DNA of 64,000 bases. Origin: Dirofilaria immitis. Lineage: Eukaryota > Nematoda > Chromadorea > Rhabditida > Onchocercidae. The notes under the pieces were generated by a model. It was not told the origin of the DNA, made no database searches, and was given only the letters and a program-made list of their open reading frames with translations. The stretch lies in assembly GCA_024305405.1 (NCBI GenBank), contig JAKNDB010000110.1, forward strand, positions 2,790,001 through 2,854,000. The letters are read 5' to 3'. This document shows, one piece after another, positions 50,001 to 61,666 of this stretch; within the stretch, counting starts at the first letter, position 1; each line of letters begins with the position of its first letter. Made by a program: the position numbers and the translations under genes.

Positions 50001-53000
50001 ATGCACTTTGAATTGATGCACCTTCACTGCTCCAACATTATGAATGAATTTAAAATTCATAAGAATTTCGCTTAATAATACAATATCAAAGAACTAACAA
50101 ATATTGTCTAATCATTATTACTTTTTTATGAAACTGAAAGAGACGAAATTGTTTGACAAAGCATTTTGAATTATAATTCAAAAAGGTAATTTTAATAACC
50201 TCATTTTTCTTTCTCATAAGTATAACAACAAATGATGCATTTTCATTAGCAATAAACATTACTTCAGAATTTTCGCATATATATTACGCTTTACTCTGCT
50301 CTTACGAAAATTTAAAAAATCGCAATGATGAAATCAATTTTTGTCGGACGATAATCGAATAATAGTTTGCTCAAATATGCAAAAAAAAATATTCATATTA
50401 CTCTCATTAAGAAATATTTACCGAAATATTTTATTATGCATGAGCAAAAAGAAGAAAAAATATTGCAGAAGTCTCGAAAAGATTTTTGTATTCTCGAAAC
50501 AAGTTCCTACAAAATCGAAACTTCCTTCATGGTAAAATGCTTTGAGAAGCAATGGGAAACATATAGAAAAGTTGACAACTTTGCTGTATACGACAAACAG
50601 TCACTTACGACTTTCTTTACGTCAATCGAAAAGCTGAAGTGAACTTTTATTATTAAGAATGAATCTTAGTAAATATATACCCTTTAAGTTCATATTTTCA
50701 GATCTTCAGAACCATCTCTATATAATGATCAAAAAATTTCTTTCTCAAAAAACATTATGAAAACTTTTGAAATTTGTGCAATTTTAATTCATATAAGCAG
50801 CTGACGAAATGAGTAAAATTTAACCCTTTCAATTGCTTTACGGATTCCTTCATATATTGTTTGTTAGAGTTTTTATAAACTCTTTAACTCTTAAAAAAAA
50901 ATGACTATTCTCATTTCACAATATTTTCAAATAATGTTGGAAAGTTTTATTTTTCAAATGATTGATTTATTCCCATAATTATCACTTACCACTAAGTATT
51001 TCACAAGTTTGTTGAGTACTTTGTAAAATATGCTTTTTTAATTTTTAAAAACTCAAAACAAATAATGAGTATATCATTTTAATGAAGCAGAACAAAATTT
51101 CTGAACAATACCAGGTCACTTAATTATTTTTTCAATCGAATTAAATTATTCAGATTTAATTTCAGTTATTATTTATGAACAAGTATTTTCATTTTTTTAA
51201 ATGGGCAAATATTTGATGAATATTAAAACCATATTATAGGCTTTGAAAATAAGCAAATTCAAAGTAAGAATTTTTAATGCTTTCTTCATCAATGGAATAG
51301 AAAACAATTCGATATTTCAATACATGCTATTTTTCAAAATTTTCATATTTTTGCAATCAACTTATCATATTGATATTATCTTATTGATAGGCTGAAAATA
51401 ATTCTTCAGAATTCTAAAAATTAGCATATTTTCATATGTCAAATATTGATTACAAGTTTCTTTTGCTTTTTAAGATCCAATTTTTATATAAATCGAACAA
51501 GCATTGAATGAAAATATTTTCTTTTAAATGTCTTTAAACGGCATCGGTTCAGCAAATTGTTTTGGAAGCTGTAGCACAAGTTAAAAAAAAAAAAAGGAAA
51601 TTGCATTGCCTTTGGAGAATTGGTTAGAAAAAAAATGCTTTTAGTATTTTCTTTCCGAGAATACTTTTTCTATTAATAACATCGATAATTCGCTAATCAA
51701 TTCTATTTATTGCACCTGATAATATGCTTTGAATTTTGAAATTTTTATTTTCAATAAGTTCATTTTCAATTCCTTTTAGTTTTAAAATTTTCATATGTTC
51801 AATTTGATATTTATTTCGAAGAATTGATACTAGAAAATGAAACTATCAGATCTTGTAACAATAGAAGTGTAAGAAGAATCAAAGTAACAAAATTGGATTA
51901 AACAAGATTGCATTCTGTTCTGTTTTGTTAAAAAAAAAAAAAAAAAGATCAAAAATCTCCAACATTTAATGAAATTTATCAGCAACATTTTTTTATTGGT
52001 ACAATTTTTTTTCACTATTAAGGTTTCACTATTAAGCTGTTATCAGTTCAATAATTTTGGCAATTTAAAATATGCTGATTAAATGAACTGATTAAATTGC
52101 TTATTGAAATATTCAAAAATATTCTTTACGATATATATATATTTTTTTTGTTCCAAATCACTAAGTAAATATAAATATGTGAAATATTCTCAAAAATAAG
52201 ATGTACATTTTGAAATTATTTTATTAATATCAAAAAAAAAAAAATCTGTGTTTATTAAAATGATAATAATAGATTGGGAATTAAATTGGTTATATATTTC
52301 TTATAGCGATAAAGAATGTTACAAAATTTGAGTGTGTAAGTGTCTAAAAACTATAATTTCGAAATTAAAAGAATATCGGCTAAAAAATAATTTCGATTTT
52401 AGCTAACAAGAAAAAAAATGTCAACTAAGAATGTAATCTTCAAAGGAACAAATTAAAAAAAAATTTATTGTTCTTCAAAATGAACTGAACATTTTGAAAT
52501 AAGCAGTGCTATTTCAAAAGCCGTAATTTTTTTCGTAAAAAGTGAAATTTTATTTCATTTTATTTGGTCTATATTATGAATCATCCGATTGATTGAAACT
52601 TTATCAAATGATAGATTCTGATTAATTTATCAAATATTTACATGCTAAATCTTCATCTGTTTTTCTGATTATGCTTTAGTGGAATGATGATAATAGCCTT
52701 ATCATATCAGAAAGTATAAATTTTGACTTAAATTATGTATTCTGCTAATAATTGATGCAATTATAGCAATATGAAATAAGTCATAGAGTTGAATTGAATA
52801 TATTTCGCTTATTTAAGTGACATTGAGGTTGTTTAAACGATATTCTTAACAATATTTAAAAAGTTATCTCAAATACATATAGTTTGTTTATGATGTATGA
52901 TATGTCTTCATTTGTCATTTTGTGATAATATTACGTTAAATGAAATCATTTCATTTTCATGCATAAATTTTATGCATGAAAAAGTTGAATTTCAAGAGAA

Positions 53001-56000
53001 GTATGAACCAAAAAAAAAAAAAAAAAGAAAATATTATATTGCTATTTTTTTTTTTAATTTTTGCAAGAAATTTGTTTTATAAAAAAAAAAGGCAGCAAAT
53101 TTTATGTGTTACTGTGTGAAAATCAATTAGTTGAATTGGAAAAAAAATGAATCAATATGTTACGTTAATGTTATGCGACAAATCTCTGAAAAAAAAAATT
53201 AATAACATTTAAATTAAATTTCGGGAAAAAAATCACAATGAGCTTTAGTCAACTTCAAGAAAATAAAATTTATTTTTAGCTATCGAAATTGCAAGCTTAC
53301 TTATTTACATTTTAATTTATATTAGAAAAATTCTGCATTTTATTGTGCATTTATATATATGTCTTCCATTATCTTTAATAATGCCAAAATAATTGAACTT
53401 AGCAATTAGATATGAACTATTATGCATATTCTAATATAGCTAATTTTAAAAATTGAAATTATTTTTAAAAATTAAAATTAATTACATCACATATAACAAC
53501 CATTTTCCGCGAAGAAAAAGCGCTAGAAAAATTTCCGATATGATAAATTGAAATTTCGAGAGAGTGAAATTTAAATAATTGTAAGGATGAAGCATTAGAA
53601 TCGATGATAAACTGAAGATGATAAAAAAAATTTTTTTGATGACCATATGATGAAGGTGTGTGATGCATTTTAGGCTTCCACTGATTGATCTTTTTGCTAG
53701 TCAAATTTCAGACGAACTCATTAAAAAATAAATCAATTTAATGAAACTATAACGTAAAATTCCATTGCTATTTTACATTTGCTATTTAATTAATAAACAT
53801 ACCAAATTGAATGTTACTATTATGAATTCTAATTTTATTTTCTCATTAACATGATGGATGTGATTTTGTTGTCAAAAATCAAAATCTCTTAGGAATAAAT
53901 TGTTCTATTATATTTGATGAAATTTGTCGCCAATTTTGAAGCATAAAGCTTTAAATTAAAGAAAATCAGGGATTTTTTACAAATTAAATTGTATCTGACA
54001 AAATGAAAATTCATTTCATACCACTTATTTGTATTTTAACTTAAAGCTTCTTATAATCATATCAGCTGAAAAAAAAGTAGCAATTTTATTGCTATTTTAC
54101 TTTATATGATGTCTTTTTCTTTCAGACATTCTATCATCATATATCAAGCATTCTTTATTAATATAACGAATAATCTATGATAAAAAAAAAAAAAAATTAG
54201 AAATAAAATCGTTGCTCACCCAAGAAGATTACAAATGCATTTTTTTTTCATTTATTTACGATCTTTTTCAATGTTTATCATCTATTAATTTAAAAAAAAA
54301 GTTTTGATGAATAATTTTTAATTATTCTAAAATGAAGAAAAAAATTGATTGATTCATGGGATGTAAATAATGAAGGTAAAAGAGGAATAAAAAGAATTCT
54401 ATACGAGACTAATGAGAAATTCACAAGACGAAAAATCACTGTTAATTAGTACAAGGGAAAAAAAGCTTGGATAAGATTATTTTTAAAAAGAAAGAAATCA
54501 GAAGATTCAAGCAGTCGAATGTACAGTGATATATCATTCAGTGATTTCAGATTCAGAAATTGAAAATTATTTCTTGGAAAAGAAGAAGATTCTGGTAAAG
54601 AGAGAAAAGGAAAAATAACTGATGAAATGACATTGATAATCCGCTGCACTAATAATGAATGAAGTTAATTGAACTTTAATTTGACCCCGATGCTGCATCA
54701 CTTATCAAATTGAAGTCAAGATAAAGTTATTTAGAAGACTGAAAAATTACTGAGGTTGTCTGCCATCACAAGACACATTCATTTCCTATAGTAGAAATAA
54801 ATAATAGAGAAAAATGAAACCAAACTTATATATGGTAAAATTTTTATCTTAAACAAAATTGCAGAAGAAAAAAATTTTCTATCGATTAGTAAATAATAAT
54901 TTTGATAGTCTATTTATATAACGTTGATATAACTTTGAATAATCCGCTCATTTATATAGCTCTTTATGAATAAATTAGAGAGAGAGAGAGAGAGAGAGAA
55001 AAAAAAAGAATAGCAATTTTTGCAGCTAAGTACTTTTTAGTAAAATATTATGAATTCTTGTTAACGCTTTCCATCATTTTTATATAGTTTTTTTTTTTTT
55101 TTCAAATCTTATAATTTCTTAATTTTTTTTCTTGCGAAAATCTATTTGATAATCGCAAACTGAAAGTTTCTGTTTGATATTTGCTGCGTCAACAATTTTC
55201 AAAAATTTGAATCTAATTTTTGAAAGACATCGGTAATGGTCAAGACTCAATTTAAAAGAATGATTGGATGAAGGTATATTTCATCAGACATACTAATGGC
55301 ATATCGTAATATATTGCTTTTTAAATTCAGTTGATTTATTTCAACCGATTATTACAATGGATTATTATTTTTGCAATTATAATACATGATATTAAAATAT
55401 GTGTTGGATAATGAATTCGTTCTTATAAATTTCTAAGGAATTGCAATGAAAAATATTTAAAAACACAATTAGATGACACAAATCGAACATTCTCTCAGTT
55501 CATCTGATGATTCATGCTTTGCATAATAATTATAAAAATCTGAAGGAAATTTTAAAAAAAAAAAATCAATATGAAAATGATTATCTATTACCACTAACTA
55601 ATAAGCAAATGTTACTAAAATAATAGATATGGTTATAAGGAAATATAATTAATCTGAAATATTGTTTGTGACAATGTCCTAAAAAAAAAAAATCTCCTTT
55701 TCTATCTTTCTGACATATTTCAGAATAATCTAAATTCTTAAAGAGATTTTATTAATAAGTCAGATTCATAGCTTGTCAATAAATAATTGTAAATGATTGA
55801 TTGATCGCTTCAACTAAACTTCCTGACACTTTCTTCAATCACAGTTATTTACATAAAGCAGCTAAATATTTACAGCATTCGGTAGTAGGAACAACTGCAC
55901 CTTTCATCGCCAGATACTTTAGGATAGATGAACAGCAGCTACCACGGACAAGTACTGCTAGCTTTCGGCTCTTTAATGATCGCTCAATTTAACCACTGTA

Positions 56001-56390
56001 ACAGATCTTCTGTATATCTTTGTTTGTATAGTACGATAATTCTGTATCTCCATGATGATCGATCGCTTTATCCAACTCTATCTATTTTTTCTTCTTTTTA
56101 ACAGTTCAATCATTTTTATCATTAAAAATATTTTCATTATTTATTATAATTTTATTGGTTGTAAAGTTCAAGCCTTTATTAGTTTATATGATCACCTTAC
56201 TACCATTTAAGTCATTCCAAGTTCAATTGCTTTTTAAAGAAACATGAGAACAGAATTGAAGACAAAAATGCTTATCATGATTCGATCAAGGTTACTTGGT
56301 TTCTAATGATCAGCAAAATTTATCGATCATTTTATTGAAATGTACTCTTAGACTGTAATTGATTTAATCTCTGAGCAAAAGTACAATTTC
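44023..56390. other. 12 kb interval without a recognisable protein gene
   Basis: AT-rich sequence, many poly(A)/poly(T) tracts, no series of exons. It separates the divergent GPCR (minus) and coiled-coil gene (plus), so promoters and upstream exons of both are expected. A possible 24 bp microexon sits at 49441-49464 and an AG repeat at 54978. An open frame at 55801-55992 is slightly richer in GC than its surroundings but has no supported splice link. Confidence 0.55.
54977..55001. repeat. (AG)n microsatellite
   Basis: About eleven GA dinucleotides followed by an A run. Confidence 0.9.
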
Positions 56391-56574
56391 AGCATAAAAC
56401 GGGTGAAAAATTTTTTTTTCCTCATGGGACATTTTACGCTACGGGAGTATTGATGAAATTATCCCGAATATTCCCTTTACTCAAACCAGCATTCAACAAT
56501 TAATCGATTTTGGTCATTTTACTTCAGTACCACTTTTGCTTTTGCTGAATACCGGGAAAAGATTTGCTATAAAA
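56391..56574 (+). other. Possible upstream coding extension of the coiled-coil gene
   Basis: After an AATTTCAG acceptor, a frame HKTGEKFFF can be joined, by one more T in the nine-T run 56411-56419, to 60 open codons (SSWDILRYGSIDEIIPN, SIQQLIDFGHFTSVPLL). These run in frame into the MLPSSLHSR exon. In that case translation would start further upstream. The alternative is 5' UTR with the start at 56575. Confidence 0.4.
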
Positions 56575-59500
56575 ATGCTACCTTCATCGTTACATTCCAG
56601 GTAAAATTTTTATTTGAATATTTCAGTTGAAATATTCATTTTAATGCTCTCTCGATTTTTGACAATAATAATAATATATTTCTCGATTTCATTAATTTTA
56701 AGCATTATTATTAACAAATATATTGAAATAATTTATCTGAGTGGCTGCTGAATGATCATTTCATCCTTATTACACTTTTATTCAATCATGATCCTGCATT
56801 CGTTTTCTTCTACACAAGATACATTATGATAAATTTCTGACCTATGATATTAGAAATCTTTATACAGAAATCCTGAAAATTTTTAATAATATTTCGCTTT
56901 TAATTAAAAAAGTGTTAGCTATGAAATTTCCAGGAAAACAGGTATTGATTCTCGAATACCGAGTAAGTCTTTATTATCACTGAGAACATTTTATGCATTT
57001 GGGGCTCGTAGTGGACGAACTCCTTCATTACAAAGGTAAATATATCTTTTCAATTTAAAATGGAATTTTGAGAAAAAAACTCTGTAATCCAAAAACTGGT
57101 TTCAAGATTTCCATTTAATTTTTCTTCCTATCTTTATAATCTCATTTGCAGAAAAATGAATTTCCAGTTAAGGACCGTAAATACAAATATAGGATGAAAT
57201 ATATTGAATACATTAGTAAGAGACTTAGCTCAAAGTTCATAGTTTTCTTAATGAAATTGGGAAAATTTTTGAAAAGCGATATGTTTGGATGAAAAAATTA
57301 AATGAGATGATATATAGGAATAGGAGCACAATTCTTGAATTTGTACATTTTAGAAACGCGCAATATTATTAGAATTTAAAAAAAAAAAAAAAAACAAAAA
57401 AGTTTAAAGTATAGCAGAAGGAGGACGTAGGCATTATGCTTATAACTTTATTCAGGTCCTTATCGCACAATGTGCATGGTACCAATTCGTTGTATCAATC
57501 CATGGAAACAAGTATCACCCTTCAGCGTTCTTCCACGGCATCCTCGATACATGGTTCAAGACGAAGCATAATTTATCATAACGGATATTATTTTGCGCCA
57601 TTCTCCAATATCTCTAAGCCTTATTCGACTTCAGTTGTCAACAGCTATAGATTTTCTGTTTGTTATTCATCAATTTTGAGAATGATTTCTTTTCAGAAAA
57701 ATTTTTTGATTGATTAAATTCCATTGATTTTAATTTTGTCTTACTGGTTATTAAATTTTACCTAAAGAGATGTTTGCATTTGAGGTTATATTAAAAGCGA
57801 ATAATGTTAAATTATTTCAGAGATGGGATCGCAAGCAAAATGGGCAAATAAAAACAGAAAAAATCATTTTACCGAAAATATTGCGGAAAACAGTAGTCAA
57901 CACAATGCAAAATTCTGTTAGGTTTTCAACATTTCAGAACGTTTGCTAAAGTTTGTATTAAATTATGATATATTTATATTTCATTTTTTAAAAAATAAAC
58001 TTTTCAACAAATTTAGCATTTTAAAATAGTAAGCATTCTTTAGGATTCTTTTACGCTTTGATTAATCGTTTTGTAAATATTTTTAGGCCATTTTTATAGT
58101 AAAAATCTGTCTTACAATATTTCCCCATTTGAATATGAAATAATCTTATAAATAAGTAGCATTTCAGTCAAAATTTCAAAATTATTCAACTGAAATTTTT
58201 TCATTGATTATGACATCAGCGTATCAGTTTCAGATCAATACGCGAAGTTCGTACCATACAGACAATGATATTAGATTACAACGATGCGAACAACCGGTAA
58301 ATGCAACTGCTATTCCGGAAATGAAAAGTCAGTGTATTTAAAAATTTCGTAGTTTATAAGATTCATTTCAATATTTATAGTAATTAAAAATCCGAAATTG
58401 AAGTTTTCCTACTTTCTATCGAATTGAACTTTTACTTTTTAACTTAGAAATATCAGATCATTCAAAACATATGAAAAATTTATACATCTTCACATTATCC
58501 ATACATGCAAAATGTTATGTTCTGATTACCATTGTAATATAAAAGTTTCTCACTAGCCATAACTTCTTTCTAACTTACAAACTATGATAATTCTAAAGGT
58601 TTGAGAAGTTTTTTTATTGTTGACATTTAAACTTGCTACATTGTTGATTTTTCTATATTTACACAAACGCTTTCAAGAAGTTTTAAAGCAATATGTCTTT
58701 CAGATGAAATGTCAAAACCACAAGAGGATTCTTTAGAAATGATCAGTTTAATAGAAAAAAATAAGGTAAATAATTATTTAATTTATAATTCCAAATCAGT
58801 ACATGAATTTATTTCGTTTGCGAAATTTAGAATGACAATTCGAGCGATACAATATTGCACGATGTCACATATTCGAAAAATATATTTTGCTTTTCATCTG
58901 ACTTTAAGTTTACAAATTTATTTCATTCAATCACTTCAAGCAATATTTTATATTTATCTATTTGATGAAAACAAAAATAAACTGTTGGGGTGAAGTACCA
59001 TGATGATATGTAGGTAGTTTTAGTAGTATTTATGCATGATGTCATTTAACTTTTTGTGGAAGAAATGAAAATGCTTAAAAATGAATATTTTAGTCGTTGG
59101 AAGAAGAAGTGAAACGACTGACTTTAAAGCTTAGAGAAAAAGAACGCTCGGAAAGGGAATTCAGAAGGTCAATCCCTTTTTGTTTGTTTTTAGATTTCTA
59201 TAATTCACAGATAGAAATGTTTTCTACTAATTTATCAATCGAGCAGATCAATTGTTATCTTTGAAGTTATCAGAATTGGTACTTACATGTTAACACTCCT
59301 CTTTTTCTATAGGAAATTGTTAGAATATGCAGCAGAAATAAAAATATGGAAAAAGAAGTATGAGATACAGAAACAAGCAGCAACCATGGAAATCAGGTTA
59401 AAATATATTCTGCAATTTTTGGTCTAAATATTGAACGTTGTTTAGACTTATTTCTTCACAACTAATCTCTAGTTTATTGATTTCAAATATATTAGTAAAT

Positions 59501-60335
59501 CAAATCGAACAGTATGATGCTGAAAAAATATACATACAAAGTGTATGATCACGTTATTATAAAATGAAATAGTTAATTGAAAATTGGATTCTTTCTTTAT
59601 TCTAACAAATAAAAGATGATAAATTTTTGATGAGATGAAAACAATGTAATAAAATTATAAGATTTTTAAACTGGCTGTATAAAAAAATGTTTAGATTTTT
59701 TTTTAAAATTTAATAATTACATTATCTTCATCGAAGAAAATGCAAAAGAAAAAGTGAAGAGAATTTTTGCTTTTGTTTAAAATATCGTCATTGAGTATTC
59801 ATTTTTCTGCCTAAATTTCTTTAGTTATCTCAATTATTCATCCATCGAATTTCGTCTTCATTTTATGAAATGAAAAAAGTGATCCATTGCCAAATTAAGA
59901 AAATAAAAAGATGGAATAATTTGAATTTGAATTTCGTTCACAATGAATACAGCAAATTTAGTGAATCGAAAGGCAATGAACAAGAGATTAGTGATATAAT
60001 GGAACAGTTGAATAATGCGGCCGAAAAATTAACACGTTTGGATGCTGTTAAGGATCTCAAACTCTTACAAGTAATATTTTCTTTTTCAAAATTGTGTCAT
60101 TATTTATGAAACTTCAATTTCCGTTTGACATAAATTTTGAACTTTGCTCATTTATAAATGAATGAAAAAAAAAAACCGCAATTAGATTTGAATTGAAATA
60201 ATTTCTATCGTATATGTAATATCGCTCAAAGAATTTACCAATTGTTATGTCAATAATTGAAATTTATAAATAAATAATTGAATGCCTTTATTGCAGAGTG
60301 AGATGGAAACAGCGCTAAAAGAAATTGGTAAATAA
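56575..60335 (+). CDS. Ser-rich, coiled-coil protein with SxIP motif, family not recognised
   Basis: Ten exons: 56575-56600 (start in AAAAATG context, MLPSSLHSR), 56934-57035, 57456-57633, 57821-57892 (uncertain), 58234-58327, 58704-58765, 59094-59167, 59313-59396, 59953-60070 and 60297-60335 (TAA 60333-60335). Phases agree throughout, including with the uncertain exon in or out. About 280 residues. The N-terminal half is basic and Ser-rich (GIDSRIPSKSLLSLRTF, RSSTASSIHGSRRS). SRIP fits the SxIP motif used to bind EB1-type microtubule end-binding proteins. The C-terminal half is coiled coil: SLEEEVKRLTLKLREKERSE, KLLEYAAEIKIWKKKYEIQK, DIMEQLNNAAEKLTRLDAV. I do not recognise the family. Microtubule association is an inference from SxIP, basic Ser-rich region and coiled coil together. 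Frames are intact, unlike the neighbours. Confidence 0.7.
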
Positions 60336-61666
60336 TTAGCGTGAAATTATGAAGCTACAATTCATTGAGTTCGCTTTTGTAAATTTTGTATTTCGAAGTT
60401 CTTCGATATGGTCTTTCATTCTTATTGACGTAAAGCAAAGCTCAACAGGCTTATGCCTTGAAATTAAAATTGCTGATTAAATAATTTCAATTCTTTTAAT
60501 TCTAAATAAATCTTTTAGTCTTTTTGATATCCATTCTACGATTGTTGATTATCATAATTTTTTTATTTAAATATTTTTATCTGAAAAAATTCTCCTATTT
60601 TTTTTTTTCAAATGATTGTCGGGTTAACGCATTTACGTTCTTTCGAAATTTTCTACTAAAAAGCTATGTTAAACCAATAATTTCTTGTAAACATAGTAGA
60701 TCAGTAAACATCGTCTTTCCTAACCATTCCAGATCATTTTCTTCTTGAAATTTTGGTCATTCATGAAACACTTATGATGATAAAATCTGAAATATCACCT
60801 ATTTTTGCAATTAATAAATAAAAGTGCAAATAAACATGAAATTTTATTCCTATTGCATATGAAGATTATGGAAGATCTTTTTGTTTTTATTTTGGATTGA
60901 AATTTCATAATAAAATGGTAAATATTTTCGATGTCAATAATGATAGTATTGAAAATGATAATATCATTTTATTTAATATAACTTATTTCAACACAATGTA
61001 CAATGTTTTATAAATCATTTCGATTAAAAATGGATTAACAACATAATTATTTCTTTGAATAGAGAAGAACTCAAACAATGATAAGGAGTTTAGATCTTCT
61101 GATATTAATTATTAAAGAAAACGAAGGTGGAAAAAATATTCGGCAATGTTTTTCAGTTAATTGTTAAATCACAAAAACAATAAGTGAAATTTCCGGCAAT
61201 TTAATTTGCCAATTCACCATTCTGTCGACAACATAGCATATATTTTATAGGCCTGGCAACCAATGAAAAACATCATAAATCATTTATCATTATCACTGTT
61301 ATCAGTAGGACTATTGATCATCATATGAGCTATTTTTATATATCAACTTTATATCTAATCAAGCAAATAAGAATTATTTAGGGCCAAACTACTTTGGTTA
61401 TGATTTCTACTTCATTATATCTATTCATTAATTGCACAATAAGCCTTCATTTAAAATCATAGAGCCTAGCTCATAAACAGAGTTCAAGATTCAACGAAGA
61501 GTTTGCCTCATCCTTTTTCTTTGATTATCAGAATTGTTATTTTCTAAACTTGATATGAAAAACGAACATCCTGATAAATGGATTGAAAAGGAATAAATGG
61601 ACAAATAGAAATGAATGAAATACGCTGGTAAGAATATGTCAGGCGTTAATTATCTGAATTTGTTCA
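60336..61666. other. Convergent intergenic region
   Basis: It lies between the stops of the coiled-coil gene (plus) and the ZP gene (minus). It should hold both 3' UTRs; AATAAA-type signals occur in both directions (for example ATTAATAAATAAA near 60810, plus strand). No exon pattern seen. Confidence 0.65.

Noticed and set aside
55801..55992. 63-codon plus-strand frame as a first exon of the coiled-coil gene
   Set aside because: No donor in a phase that fits 56391 or 56934, and no recognised motif.
56520..56600. A protein kinase or pyruvate dehydrogenase kinase fragment (FAIKML, SIQQLIDFG)
   Set aside because: The likeness is a few residues; no glycine loop, catalytic loop or further kinase motif follows, and downstream exons are Ser-rich and coiled coil.
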